Shown: positions 52,814 through 62,288, numbered from the stretch's first letter. The stretch is DNA of 64,000 nt from Clostridium_AD sp050717515 (GCF_050717515.1 NZ_JBOITL010000025.1:124001-188000); one strand, 5' to 3'. Notes: generated by a model from the sequence alone, not told the origin. Numbers and translations: made by a program.

Positions 52814-53710
52814 ATGATTGATTTGAATATAGGACAAGTAGCGGCTTTTGTTACGGCTATTTGTTGGACAATAACGCCTATTGCTTTTGAAGCAGCTGGA
52901 AAAAGAGTAGGTTCACTTTCTGTAAATTTCATAAGACTTATTATAGCATTTTTCTTAATAGGGATATTTACATTCACTACGAGAGGTATGTTTTTGCCAC
53001 TAGATGCTTCAATAAATACGTGGTTATGGTTAAGTGTTTCTGGGGTTATAGGATTCGTTTTAGGAGATCTATTTTTGTTTGAAGCCTTTGTCCTTATAGG
53101 ATCAAGGATATCCTTATTGATTATGGCGGTGGTTCCACCAATAACAGCATTAATTGGTTTTTTTATTCTAGGTGAAAGACTTACAGTTTTAGATTTCCTA
53201 GGAATGTTTATAACTATGGGTGGAATATTTCTTGTTATATTAGTGAAAGGATCTAAGGAGAAAAAAGTAAAATTATCTCATCCACTAAAAGGCATTTCCT
53301 ATGCATTTATTGGTGCAATAGGACAAGCTGTAGGCATGGTGTTTAGCAAATTAGGAATGGGAAATTATAATGCTTTTGCTGCAACTCAAATTCGAATTAT
53401 AGCAGCTACAGTTGCTTTTGTAATAATAATTACATTAAGGAAGAATTGGAGTAACTTAGCTCTAGCAATGAAAAATTTTAAAGCCCTAAAATACATTTCT
53501 ATAGGGTCATTTTTCGGTCCATTCATAGGAGTGTCTTTATCATTATTAGCTGTGCAATACATATCTACAGGAGTAGCTTCTACAATTTCCTCAGTTTCCC
53601 GTATTTTAATTATACCAATTTCTATAATTGTATTTAAAGAAAAAGTATCAGCAAAAGAGGTATTGGGAGCAGCTATAACCATAGGAGGAGTTGCATTATT
53701 GTTTATCTAA
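52814..53710 (+). CDS. EamA/DMT-family transporter
   Basis: 298 residues, ten membrane helices from two EamA repeats (repeat 1 ~5-140 with VPPITALIGFFILGERLT; repeat 2 ~155-298 ending FKEKVSAKEVLGAAITIGG). It exports or exchanges small metabolites; substrate unknown. I choose ATG at 52814, because GGAGAGG is upstream of it; the earlier ATG at 52799 lies before that site. Single gene. Confidence 0.9.
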   Translation: MIDLNIGQVAAFVTAICWTITPIAFEAAGKRVGSLSVNFIRLIIAFFLIGIFTFTTRGMFLPLDASINTWLWLSVSGVIGFVLGDLFLFEAFVLIGSRISLLIMAVVPPITALIGFFILGERLTVLDFLGMFITMGGIFLVILVKGSKEKKVKLSHPLKGISYAFIGAIGQAVGMVFSKLGMGNYNAFAATQIRIIAATVAFVIIITLRKNWSNLALAMKNFKALKYISIGSFFGPFIGVSLSLLAVQYISTGVASTISSVSRILIIPISIIVFKEKVSAKEVLGAAITIGGVALLFI

Positions 53711-53802
53711 AGTTGAATCTAGGGATTTTAGTATTGAAAAATTAAATTCAATAATTTAACAATAAATAAAGCAAAATAAGGAATATTGATGATATAATTG
53801 AC

Positions 53803-53822
53803 TTATACTTTATTAAGTATAA
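53803..53822. promoter_or_regulatory. Operator-like inverted repeat before the GDPD-MFS operon
   Basis: TTATACTT-TATT-AAGTATAA, perfect 8-bp arms, about 80 bp before the start codon and next to a TTGACT (53798). It could be a repressor site; regulator unknown. Confidence 0.35.
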
Positions 53823-53900
53823 ATAGTACTTTAGCTAAAGGCTGACTACTTCACAAGTAAATTTACAAAAAAAAGAATATTTCGAAAAGGAGTTGATGTT

Positions 53901-54629
53901 ATGACAATTAATTACGCACACAGAGGTGCAAGTGCATATTACCCGGAAAATACAATGCTTTCCTTTAAAAAGGCTTTAGAAATGGGTGCTACAGGAATAG
54001 AAACAGATGTGCAGTTAACAAAGGATGGTGTGTTAGTACTTATTCATGACGAGATGGTTAATAGGACAACTAATGGAGAGGGATTTGTAGCAGACTATAC
54101 CTATAAGGAATTAAATAAGTTAGATGCTGGTTCTTGGATGGGTGAGGAGTTTGCAGGGATTAAAATTCCTACAGTAGAGGAGTTAATTTACCTAACTTTG
54201 GATAAAGATATTATTATTAATTTTGAAATTAAAAATGGAATAGTATTATATGAAGATATTGAACAAAAACTTATTGATCTAATTTATAAGCATAAAATAA
54301 ATCGTAAAGTTATTTTATCTAGTTTTAATCACTATTCTATAGCTATGTGTAATAAAATTTCTAAGGGAATTAATACAGGAGTACTATATATGGAAGGGAT
54401 TTATAAGCCATATAATTATGCAAGCACTGTTGGAGCAAATGCTATTCATCCATATTTTCATGCAATAAATGAACAAGTAATAAAGCAAACCCAAAAGCAT
54501 AAGACTCAAATAAATGTGTTTACTGTGGATGATGAAGAGAAAATGAAATTTTTCTTAGATATGAAAGTTGATGGTATTATCACAAATTGTCCAGATATTC
54601 TCAATAAAATAATGTTAGACAACAATTAA
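53901..54629 (+). CDS. Glycerophosphodiester phosphodiesterase
   Basis: 242 residues, cytoplasmic GDPD TIM-barrel. It has the catalytic HRG (YAHRGASAYYPENT), the metal pair in GIETDVQLTKDGVLVLIHDE, and FEIK. It releases glycerol 3-phosphate and an alcohol from deacylated phospholipids. RBS AAAGGAG. It is followed after 37 bp by an MFS transporter, so the two probably form an uptake-and-use or export unit. Confidence 0.94.
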   Translation: MTINYAHRGASAYYPENTMLSFKKALEMGATGIETDVQLTKDGVLVLIHDEMVNRTTNGEGFVADYTYKELNKLDAGSWMGEEFAGIKIPTVEELIYLTLDKDIIINFEIKNGIVLYEDIEQKLIDLIYKHKINRKVILSSFNHYSIAMCNKISKGINTGVLYMEGIYKPYNYASTVGANAIHPYFHAINEQVIKQTQKHKTQINVFTVDDEEKMKFFLDMKVDGIITNCPDILNKIMLDNN

Positions 54630-54666
54630 TAATTGTTTCGTGCTCCAGAGCACCACAAGGAGGATT

Positions 54667-55860
54667 ATGAAAAAACTGGATTATAAAAAGGTTTTTTTAC
54701 TGGGAATAGGCTTTTTTGCAATTAGTGTTACTTGGTCTATATATAATGCTTTTGTTCCTAAAATATTAAGCAATTTTATAAGTAGTACAACGATAATAGG
54801 GTTCATTATGACTATTGATAATTATTTTGCACTGTTCTTGCAACCTGCAGTTGGAATATTAAGTGATAAGGTTGATACAAAACACGGAAAACGAATGCCT
54901 TTCATAATGGTAGGGATGCCACTAGCTGTAGTGTTTATAATACTTGTGGCAAATTATAAAAATTTGCCTATGTTAATAACATTCATAGTGCTTATGAACC
55001 TTTCTATGAGTATCTTCAGATCGCCTGTTGTAGCTCTAATGCCGGATATAACTGCAAAGGAAAATAGAAGTAAGGCAAATAGTATAATAAATTTAATGGG
55101 TGGAATAGGATCGGTTATAGCATATATTGTAGGCTCTAAGCTATGGGATGTAGACCAGAAATACCCATTTTATCTTGCAGCCATATTAATGTGTTTTTCT
55201 TTTATTCTACTTTTTAATTCTATAAAGGAGAGACGAGATGTAGAACATTATGAAAAAGATGAAGAAGTAAATAATGGCTTTGTACGAAGCATAAAGGAAG
55301 CTGTAAAAAACAAGAGTGTACTGTTTTTATTATTAGCTATATGTAGTTGGTTTATTGGGTTTGCAGGCGTTGAGACATTATTTACATTGTATGGTGAGAA
55401 ATATTTAGGAATAAAGACAAGCGCAGCAGCATTTTCATTTACCTTCATTTCAATTGCATTTTTGATATCTGCAATTCCAGCAGGGATTTTGGGAACTAAG
55501 TTTGGAAAGAAAAAAACAATTACAGCTGGAATAGTGGGTATTGTAGTTAGTTTTTTAATTATAGCTTTTATGAGAAATATTCTATATATTAGAGGAATGT
55601 TTTTAATATGTGGATTTTTCTGGGCACTAATTAATATAAATTCTTATCCTTTTGTTACAGATATGGCTCCAAAAGGAAAAATTGGCACATTTACTGGGCT
55701 TTACTATCTTACAGCCTCTGTAGCAGCTATAATATCGCCACCACTTTTAGGTTTTATAATCGATTTATTAGGTTATAAATATATGTTTTTTTATGGAGCT
55801 ATATTTTTTCTCATAGCTATAATATTTATTAATAAGGTAAAAGTTGAAACCCTAGGTTAG
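54667..55860 (+). CDS. MFS transporter (SLC45/GPH-like)
   Basis: 397 residues with 12 membrane helices. It has the loop AVGILSDKVDTKHGKRMPFI and FRSPVVALMPDIT of the sugar/proton SLC45-like group, and KFGKKK in the second half. The start at 54667 is fixed by AAGGAGG; the longer frame to 54640 lacks a site. Coupled with a GDPD gene it may bring in a glycerophosphodiester or a sugar; this is inference. Confidence 0.85.
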   Translation: MKKLDYKKVFLLGIGFFAISVTWSIYNAFVPKILSNFISSTTIIGFIMTIDNYFALFLQPAVGILSDKVDTKHGKRMPFIMVGMPLAVVFIILVANYKNLPMLITFIVLMNLSMSIFRSPVVALMPDITAKENRSKANSIINLMGGIGSVIAYIVGSKLWDVDQKYPFYLAAILMCFSFILLFNSIKERRDVEHYEKDEEVNNGFVRSIKEAVKNKSVLFLLLAICSWFIGFAGVETLFTLYGEKYLGIKTSAAAFSFTFISIAFLISAIPAGILGTKFGKKKTITAGIVGIVVSFLIIAFMRNILYIRGMFLICGFFWALININSYPFVTDMAPKGKIGTFTGLYYLTASVAAIISPPLLGFIIDLLGYKYMFFYGAIFFLIAIIFINKVKVETLG

Positions 55861-55887
55861 ATAATACATGAATTTAATATATTTGGA

Positions 55888-55936
55888 AAAAAGAATGTAG
55901 GTACGAAATATAATTGTGCAATGCATTCTTTTTATT
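55888..55936 (+). terminator. Terminator after the GDPD-MFS operon
   Basis: AAAAAGAATG (55888-55897) pairs with CATTCTTTTT (55924-55933), long loop of 26 nt that may fold further. Confidence 0.6.
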
Positions 55937-56080
55937 TAATAGGAAATTAAAAAAGTTAAAAAATATGGATTATTTGAAATTTTTAATTTAAATTGTCATA
56001 ATTATGACACCGTCTATATAAAAAATAATGATATTATATAAATAAAATTGTTATTTAAAACAGGAGAGGCTAGGGGAATT

Positions 56081-56842
56081 ATGAAAAATAAGAGTAATGT
56101 ATATTTAGTTTTAGGCATATTATGTGAAGGTTACTTTATAGGAACAATAATATTTGGAGGAAGAGTAACTTTTGCTGAGTTTTATCTGGCCCTTGGAGTA
56201 TTATTAATAACACTAGGATTAATTAAACGTAAAAGTAAAAGTGAATATATTTTAATAAGACCAGGCAGGACTCGAACAGCAATAAAGATATGTTTTTTTA
56301 TAGGACTAGCTTCCTTTGCAGTTATTGAAGCATGCATAATTCAATCAGCTATATCAAAGCATACAGATAAAAGTGATTACCTAGTGATTCTAGGGGCAGG
56401 AATTAGAGGAGAAGTTCCGTCAACGGCACTATATCAAAGGCTTTATGCTAGCCTAGAATATATTAAAATCAATCCTAAGGTTAAGATAGTAGTATCTGGG
56501 GGGAAGGGTTCAGGGGAAAGTATTACTGAAGCAGAAGCTATGGAAAGATTTTTAATAAAACATGGAGTAGCGGAGAAGCAGATAATAAAGGAGGAAAAAT
56601 CAACCAGCACTTTAGAAAACATGAAATTCACAACAGATATTTTGCAAGCATTAGAGGAGAGTGAAAATATAGAAGTAACTATTGTAACAAATAATTTTCA
56701 TATGTTTAGAGCTAAATTTTTAGCAAAAAGGCAGGGATTAAAGGTATATGGATATCCAGCTGCGCTTCATCCAATGCTAGTGCCTACTTGCTTTGTTCGT
56801 GAGTATTTAGCAGTGATAAATTCGTTTATATTTGATAGATAA
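56081..56842 (+). CDS. YdcF/DUF218 family membrane protein
   Basis: 253 residues. Two or three N-terminal membrane helices (~5-95), then the DUF218 domain with YLVILGAGIRGEVPSTALYQRL, VSGGKGSGESITEAEAMERF and VTNNFHMFRA. The family (SanA/ElyC/YdcF) acts at the cell envelope, with ElyC linked to peptidoglycan lipid carrier metabolism; the reaction is unknown. I start at 56081, because AGGGGAATT precedes it; 56048 has no site. Confidence 0.88.
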   Translation: MKNKSNVYLVLGILCEGYFIGTIIFGGRVTFAEFYLALGVLLITLGLIKRKSKSEYILIRPGRTRTAIKICFFIGLASFAVIEACIIQSAISKHTDKSDYLVILGAGIRGEVPSTALYQRLYASLEYIKINPKVKIVVSGGKGSGESITEAEAMERFLIKHGVAEKQIIKEEKSTSTLENMKFTTDILQALEESENIEVTIVTNNFHMFRAKFLAKRQGLKVYGYPAALHPMLVPTCFVREYLAVINSFIFDR

Positions 56843-56856
56843 TTATTAATACAAAA

Positions 56857-56895
56857 GAATGTAGCTGTATTTGTTAAGCAAATATAGCTACATTC
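56857..56895. terminator. Bidirectional terminator between the YdcF gene and agrA-like gene
   Basis: 17-bp stem GAATGTAGCTGTATTTG with one mismatch, 5-nt loop, A/T runs on both sides. Confidence 0.88.
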
Positions 56896-56907
56896 AAATA
56901 GAAAAAA

Positions 56908-57636
56908 TTATTTCATAAGCCCTCTCATATATCTAGTAGAAGCAAAGCATTGCTCTCCATTTATCATATATATTATTCTTTCTTTTTTATCAATCCTATT
57001 TATCATATCTCTATTTACTATAAAAGAACGGTGACATCTATAAAATCTGTCATCTAATGTATTCTCAATATCCTTTAGGGTACCATAAAATTCAACCTGT
57101 TTATTTTGTGCGTGTATTCTAACCTTGTGTATTTGCTCTGAAGTTTCAAGAAATAATATATCTCTATATTTAATATTTAAAACGGAATCATCACAAGTTA
57201 CAGTAAAGAATTTATCAGTATTATTATTTTTAGAGTAGTAAAGATTATTAGATTTTTGTATGCACTTGTTTACTCGTTCTTTAATGTTTTGATAATTATC
57301 TTTTAGAATATAATCCATAGCCTCTACTTTATATTCAAAGGTTAAAAAGCTCATTTCAGAATGAGTTGTTATGAATATTATAAAGCCATTAGGGTCTAAT
57401 TCTCTTATTTTTTCAGCTAATTGTAAACCATTCATAGATGCATGTAAAGATACATCTAAAAAATATATTCCTATCATGTCTTTGTTGTTTTCCATATAAT
57501 CTAATATTTCTTTTGGGTACTGTGATGCTATAGCAAGTTCCATATCAAAATCTTCCATAAGGATTGCATTTTCTACTATTTGGGTTATTTCTTCACGTTG
57601 ATTTTTATTATCTTCACATATAACAACCTTTAACAT
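56908..57636 (-). CDS. AgrA-type response regulator (receiver + LytTR)
   Basis: 242 residues. Receiver domain with CEDNKNQREEI, phospho-accepting Asp in IGIYFLDVSLHASMNG (~60) and Lys in MDYILKDNYQNI; then LytTR DNA-binding domain with FYRCHRSFIVNRDMI. It resembles AgrA, ComE and PlnC-type regulators of peptide-sensing circuits. It lies 53 bp after the kinase gene on the same strand. The likely target is the divergent ABC operon, which has an inverted repeat in its upstream region. Confidence 0.92.
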   Translation of the reverse strand: MLKVVICEDNKNQREEITQIVENAILMEDFDMELAIASQYPKEILDYMENNKDMIGIYFLDVSLHASMNGLQLAEKIRELDPNGFIIFITTHSEMSFLTFEYKVEAMDYILKDNYQNIKERVNKCIQKSNNLYYSKNNNTDKFFTVTCDDSVLNIKYRDILFLETSEQIHKVRIHAQNKQVEFYGTLKDIENTLDDRFYRCHRSFIVNRDMINRIDKKERIIYMINGEQCFASTRYMRGLMK

Positions 57637-57689
57637 AACATCGCCCCTTCTATAAAGTGAATTTTATCTTACTTTATATATGTAAGTTT

Positions 57690-59066
57690 TTATGCGTTGT
57701 AATTATAATTAGATATACTTTCATAAGTAGAGAAGTTCTCTTTTGAAATGTCTTTAAATTTAATTATTAATTCTTGTTTAAATATTTGATTTTCAATAGA
57801 GGTGTTTAGGAAAACATTAGTATATTTCTTATTTAATATTTCCTTAACATTCAGAAGACCTAAGCCTCTATTGCTTCCTCTTGTTGAAAAACCTTTTTCA
57901 AACATTTTATATATAGGTGGAGTATTAATCTCACAAGAGTTTATAATAACCACAGCTACAGAATTTTTTCTGTTTATAATACCAAATTTTATATTAGACT
58001 CATTGCAATTAATAGTTGATTCAATAGCATTATCAAATAAAATGCCTATAATTCTACAAAGGTCTATAATATCCATATCAATTCTTTCAATATCTTCAGC
58101 TATATCTATGAACACATCAATTTTCTTACTGAGAGCTTGTACAACTTTAGAAGATAGTAATCCTTTTAAACCTGTAACTTTTATATGCTGTAAAAGTCCA
58201 AGTTTAGTATTTTCACTTTGTGTATTTTTACTTAGGGGAATTATATTTTCAGTAAAATACTTTTCTAGTTCATTAATGTTTTTTTCGACAACATACCCAT
58301 TTATAGTTGATATTATATTTACATAATCATGCTTAAACTTTCTCATTTCATTATTTATATATTCAAGATTATCTGTATATTCTTTTAGCTGCTTAAGATC
58401 TTCTTGCCTGTGCTTATATAAAATATCTTTTTTCACATAATTGCCATAAAAAATCGTTATGCTTATAGTAGATATAAAATAGATTGCAAATAGGAAAATA
58501 TTCAAAATAACTACAAATTTGCTTGTGTTTACAAATCTATTTATCATTGCAAGAATATACAGTACTATACCGGCAGTAATTATATTAGTTAAAACTAAGA
58601 TAGTTAGTTTTATGTTTGCATTATCCAAATATTCAAGAAAGTTTATCCGCTTAATAAGGGAGCCTATTAATTTACTTAATAAAAAACATACTGTGAAAAC
58701 TGTTAAAAGTAAAATGGCATAAAGAATTTTATTCGTAAATAATTCTTTCGTTGATATTTTAAATAAACTTAAGAAGGAATATCCACATAGGAGATCAATA
58801 GTTAAAAACAATAATATAGATAATACTATATTTATTATATTAATTATTACTTTTCTATTTTTAAAAAACAAATATGCAAAATTTAATATAAAAATTAATG
58901 GTATACCTAAAGAGACATTTACTATAAGCGCTAATAATGTTATTAAGGAATTGATTATGCTTAATACTGCGAAATCTTTATAATTTAGTTTTACTGAATT
59001 TAAATTAAATGAAATAAATGTAAACATTAACCCAGAGGTTAATGAGTTAAACATTATATATACCAT
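57690..59066 (-). CDS. AgrC-type sensor kinase (GHKL ATPase)
   Basis: 458 residues. Six or seven N-terminal membrane helices (~1-215), a coiled-coil/dimerisation segment with the accepting His in MRKFKHDYVNIIST (~243), and a GHKL ATPase with LFDNAIEST, MFEKGFSTRGSNRGLGL. AgrC-type kinases respond to secreted peptides, often cyclic thiolactones, but no agrB or agrD is in the window. Start at 59066 follows AGGGG at 8 nt. Possible signals are a bacteriocin, an antibiotic or a peptide from elsewhere in the genome. Confidence 0.9.
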   Translation of the reverse strand: MVYIMFNSLTSGLMFTFISFNLNSVKLNYKDFAVLSIINSLITLLALIVNVSLGIPLIFILNFAYLFFKNRKVIINIINIVLSILLFLTIDLLCGYSFLSLFKISTKELFTNKILYAILLLTVFTVCFLLSKLIGSLIKRINFLEYLDNANIKLTILVLTNIITAGIVLYILAMINRFVNTSKFVVILNIFLFAIYFISTISITIFYGNYVKKDILYKHRQEDLKQLKEYTDNLEYINNEMRKFKHDYVNIISTINGYVVEKNINELEKYFTENIIPLSKNTQSENTKLGLLQHIKVTGLKGLLSSKVVQALSKKIDVFIDIAEDIERIDMDIIDLCRIIGILFDNAIESTINCNESNIKFGIINRKNSVAVVIINSCEINTPPIYKMFEKGFSTRGSNRGLGLLNVKEILNKKYTNVFLNTSIENQIFKQELIIKFKDISKENFSTYESISNYNYNA

Positions 59067-59151
59067 AAAAAATTCCCCTTTTATAGATAATTATAACACA
59101 AATTGTAAATTATAAAAATATTTAAAATTAAAAACATTGCGTTTATGACAG

Positions 59152-59183
59152 AAACTATACATTATGAGACTTTTGTATAGTTT
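59152..59183. promoter_or_regulatory. Operator-like inverted repeat between agrC-like and ABC genes
   Basis: AAACTATACA (59152-59161) and TGTATAGTTT (59174-59183) are perfect complements 12 nt apart, in the divergent promoter region. LytTR proteins bind paired 9-10 bp sites at about this spacing, although usually as direct repeats. Confidence 0.5.
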
Positions 59184-59268
59184 TGTTTCAAAGTAGTGGT
59201 AGCATTAGCATGTAAGGTGCGTTAAGAAATAAATCAGAAGCAACTTGAGTATGAAAGGTGGGGTAGGG

Positions 59269-60183
59269 ATGGAAATAATAATAAAAGATTTAAATAAGAG
59301 TATAGATGGCAAACAAATATTAAGTAATATTTGTTTGCATATAAAATCAGGAGAGGTATTTTCACTTGTTGGACCTAATGGAGCAGGAAAAACAACATTA
59401 ATTAGAATATTATTAAATTTATACAAGAGTGATACTGGATTCGTTACAATAAATGGTGTAGATGTAAAAAGTAATGAATTTAATAAAGTAAAGGAAAATA
59501 TAGGGTTCGTTCTAGATAATATAGGATTATTTAAAGATTTAACTGCAGAAGAAAATTTAGAATTCTTTTTTAGAATTTATAAAAGTAAAATAGACGCTAA
59601 AACAAGACAATCTGAAATCGACAAATTGTTAAAATTAGTAAAATTGCATGACGAAAAATCAAATAAAGTGATCTTTTTTTCTAGAGGGATGAAACAAAGA
59701 CTTGCTATTGCAAGGAGTCTTATAAATGAGCCAAAACTTATTATTTTAGATGAACCGTTAAGAGGATTGGATTTAGATGGTATGTGGACAATTAGAAAAA
59801 TTATACAAGAACTATCACAAAAAAACTGTACAGTTTTTATTAATTCACATAATCTAGATGAAGTGGAAAGATGTTCAAATCATGTTGCATTTATAAATCA
59901 AGGTAAAATTATTGAAGATGGAAATCTAGAACAATTACGAAGTAAATATCAAAAAGAAATTTATATTGTAAAAGTAAAAAAAATTGGAGCATGGATCGAA
60001 GAATTAAAAAATTTAGAGGAAGTAGATAATGTTATTGTTAGTGAAAATACTCTAAATATATTTCTTAAAAAAGATGATTTTGAGTTATTCGAATGGTTTT
60101 CTAAAAAGAATATAATTATATTAGAATTAAAAAAGGAAAATAAAAATTTAGAAAATATATATTTAGATATCATAGGAGAATAA
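59269..60183 (+). CDS. ABC transporter ATP-binding protein
   Basis: 304 residues: Walker A GPNGAGKT, Q-loop region, a signature that reads FSRGMKQRL in place of LSGGQ, Walker B LIILDEPLRGLD and H-loop NSHNLDE, followed by a C-terminal ~90-residue extension as in drug and bacteriocin-immunity exporters (CcmA/NatA-like group). ATG at 59269 is chosen; the ORF is open to 59245. First gene of an operon with two membrane proteins directly following (2 bp gap, then 4 bp overlap). Probable role: export of or protection against an antimicrobial peptide, controlled by the divergent AgrCA-like pair. Confidence 0.9.
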   Translation: MEIIIKDLNKSIDGKQILSNICLHIKSGEVFSLVGPNGAGKTTLIRILLNLYKSDTGFVTINGVDVKSNEFNKVKENIGFVLDNIGLFKDLTAEENLEFFFRIYKSKIDAKTRQSEIDKLLKLVKLHDEKSNKVIFFSRGMKQRLAIARSLINEPKLIILDEPLRGLDLDGMWTIRKIIQELSQKNCTVFINSHNLDEVERCSNHVAFINQGKIIEDGNLEQLRSKYQKEIYIVKVKKIGAWIEELKNLEEVDNVIVSENTLNIFLKKDDFELFEWFSKKNIIILELKKENKNLENIYLDIIGE

Positions 60184-60185
60184 AC

Positions 60186-60833
60186 ATGAAATCAAAAGTT
60201 TGGAATGTTTTTTTATGGAAGGAATTTTTAAATTACAAAAAAATCATTATCAATATGTGCATTTTTCTTGCAATTTCTTATTTTTTTATATTCAATAATA
60301 AGGATATTATAACTAATATCCATTTGATTTGTTGTAATATAGTAATTTTTTCTATGATGGCTTCAATGATAGACACATTTATGAATAATATTGACATGAA
60401 TAACATGGAAATATATCTAGCAACTTCTTTGAGTTTAGAAGAAATTATATTTAGTAAAGCAATATGTATTTTTATTAAAATGGTTATACAATTCGTATTA
60501 CTAATAGTTGGAATTTTGATAATAGTGCCCTTGGGTTTGAATTTCAATATAATAAGTTTTGTGACATTTATATTTTTGTTAATTTCATTAAAATATTTTA
60601 TAATATTATTGGGAACCATAGCTACTATTTATTTAAAAAAATGTAAATCTTTAATTATTGTTCTACAAATGCTTATGTTTATTATAGTGAATATTACTTA
60701 TATAGTAGATCATACTTTAAAATTTCAGTTAAGCATAATAATTATGGTAGGTTTGATTTCGCACTTGCTTACAAAAAAAATATTGCAAAATTGTGTTTAT
60801 GAAAATATAGTTGAAAGGAGTATAAAACGATGA
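60186..60833 (+). CDS. ABC transporter permease-like membrane protein 1
   Basis: 215 residues with six membrane helices. Helices are rich in Ile/Leu/Phe, with a short cytosolic segment LEEIIFSKAICIF that resembles coupling helices of ABC-2 type permeases. It starts 2 bp after the ATPase stop and overlaps the next gene by 4 bp. No family-specific motif beyond this is visible; assignment rests on topology and operon position. Confidence 0.75.
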   Translation: MKSKVWNVFLWKEFLNYKKIIINMCIFLAISYFFIFNNKDIITNIHLICCNIVIFSMMASMIDTFMNNIDMNNMEIYLATSLSLEEIIFSKAICIFIKMVIQFVLLIVGILIIVPLGLNFNIISFVTFIFLLISLKYFIILLGTIATIYLKKCKSLIIVLQMLMFIIVNITYIVDHTLKFQLSIIIMVGLISHLLTKKILQNCVYENIVERSIKR

Positions 60834-61516
60834 GTGCTATCTTATGGAGAAAAATAAAGATTATAACAACTAGCAAGTTAAAAGTATTTATTTTTTTTAT
60901 AAATCCATTTATAATTCTACCTCTATTCTACTATCGACAAATAAACATAGAATCTATTGTGGTAATTTTCCCATATATATTTACTGGAATATGTACTATG
61001 TTATTTTTTTCTATGGAAGATTTAATATTTTCTGAGGTCATATTAGCTACGCCCATAACTCTTAAAAAAATTTGGGTAACAAATGCCTTATTTACATTAG
61101 TTGTAGCATTTGTTTATGCAGAAATTACATTAGCAATTTTTATTTTTACATTACATTCGTTGAATTTAATTCAAGGATTAAGCATATTAAGCATAATTTT
61201 AAATGTTTCAGGAATATTCTTTACGTTTGGAATGCTTTTGGCTTCAACTTTACATTTGTCAGATTACAGTAAAAGCAAACAATATTTCTCTTCAGTTTTT
61301 GCAGGAATTAATGTTTTAGTTGCTTTTGTTTTTATAATAAAAGGCGATATATTGAATGTTACATTTAATGTGCTTATAATAGTGCTTGTTGCAACTATAT
61401 TACTAGTGACAATATCTTTTATGCTGTTTAAAAATGGGAATAAAGAAAGATTAATAATCAATACTCAAAGTTTCATAAATAATATTGATGTTGATGAAAA
61501 TATAATAAGTGAGTGA
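60830..61516 (+). CDS. ABC transporter permease-like membrane protein 2
   Basis: 228 residues with six membrane helices and the segment SEVILATPITLKKIWVTNAL, which resembles the coupling segment of ABC-2 permeases and matches that of the preceding protein (EIYLATSLSLEEIIFSKAIC), so the two are probably distant paralogues forming a heterodimer. ATG overlaps the previous stop (AACGATGAGT), with GAAAGGAG upstream. Confidence 0.75.
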   Translation: MSAILWRKIKIITTSKLKVFIFFINPFIILPLFYYRQINIESIVVIFPYIFTGICTMLFFSMEDLIFSEVILATPITLKKIWVTNALFTLVVAFVYAEITLAIFIFTLHSLNLIQGLSILSIILNVSGIFFTFGMLLASTLHLSDYSKSKQYFSSVFAGINVLVAFVFIIKGDILNVTFNVLIIVLVATILLVTISFMLFKNGNKERLIINTQSFINNIDVDENIISE

Positions 61517-61523
61517 TGTAGAT

Positions 61524-61724
61524 ATGTTTAGTTTTAATAAGAGTATTAATTTGAAAAAAGAGTTTGTTTTAATATTAGATTTTTTTGAAAAAAATAACAT
61601 GTCGTGTATATATTCTAGGGATTATATACACGACAAAAACGAGCTTTTCAATAAAAAATTCATAAATTTAAAATTAATGGACGGTTTTATCCGAAATTAT
61701 GCAACTGATAAAAAGCACTTATAG
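61524..61724 (+). CDS. Short ORF at the end of the ABC operon, 66 residues
   Basis: ATG at 61524, 7 bp after the permease stop, with only a weak GAGTGATG site; the frame is also open from a GTG at 61509. The product MFSFNKSINLKKEFVLILDF continues with FEKNNMSCIYSRDYIHDKNE and has no leader-peptide or bacteriocin motif that I recognise, and only one cysteine. It may be a small accessory protein of the transporter. Confidence 0.5.
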   Translation: MFSFNKSINLKKEFVLILDFFEKNNMSCIYSRDYIHDKNELFNKKFINLKLMDGFIRNYATDKKHL

Positions 61725-61729
61725 AGGAG

Positions 61730-61909
61730 TTGAAAAAAATTAGAGCAATAAAAATACTGTTTTGGTGCATTAATATAGGATTAATAATTAATATTATGAC
61801 TTTTCAAATTTTTGAAGAAGTATCAGAAAGGTTACTAATAATTTTATCCGCATTATATCTAATAAAATTATTTGTAAATATAATTTTCGGCAATAAAAAG
61901 AAGAGATAG
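61730..61909 (+). CDS. Tiny membrane protein, 59 residues, unusual start
   Basis: The frame runs from TTG at 61730 (MKKIRAIKILFWCINIGLII...) to TAG at 61907. Two hydrophobic segments (~8-24 and ~35-52) and a basic tail GNKKKR. AGAGGAG touches the TTG directly, so spacing is abnormal; initiation at an ATT nine bases further on would have normal spacing. A terminator follows, which supports a real last gene of the ABC operon. Confidence 0.5.
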   Translation: MKKIRAIKILFWCINIGLIINIMTFQIFEEVSERLLIILSALYLIKLFVNIIFGNKKKR

Positions 61910-61927
61910 GAAAATAATTTATTACGA

Positions 61928-61957
61928 AATCCCTATATTTAATATTAGGGATTTTTT
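61928..61957 (+). terminator. Terminator of the ABC operon
   Basis: AATCCCTA (61928-61935) pairs with TAGGGATT (61946-61953), then a T run. The stretch 61958-62213 after it is AT-rich and holds no ORF with a ribosome site. Confidence 0.85.
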
Positions 61958-62213
61958 AATTTGCATTATCCCTTATATAAATTTATCTAATATATGTATA
62001 ATGCGATTAAAAAAATGTGAATTCAAACAGATATTTTGGAAAAATACAAGCAATTATAACTTGATTTTAAAACAAGATAACATGCATATGTATATGAATA
62101 TTTATACGACTATATTCATCAGAGGCTAATTTAAAAGCTATTATATTATTCTTCAAACAACGTATTTAAGCTTTATGAATTGTAATATGTTTAGAATATA
62201 CTAAAATGAACTA

Positions 62214-62242
62214 TTGACTTATGCATTAAGATGCAATACAAT
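62214..62242 (+). promoter_or_regulatory. SigA-type promoter
   Basis: TTGACT (62214-62219) and TACAAT (62237-62242) with an exact 17-nt spacer, 46 bp before the ATG of the next gene. Confidence 0.75.
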
Positions 62243-62288
62243 GTATAAAAGTATATGGTTTACTTTAGAAATTTAGGGGGTAATATAA

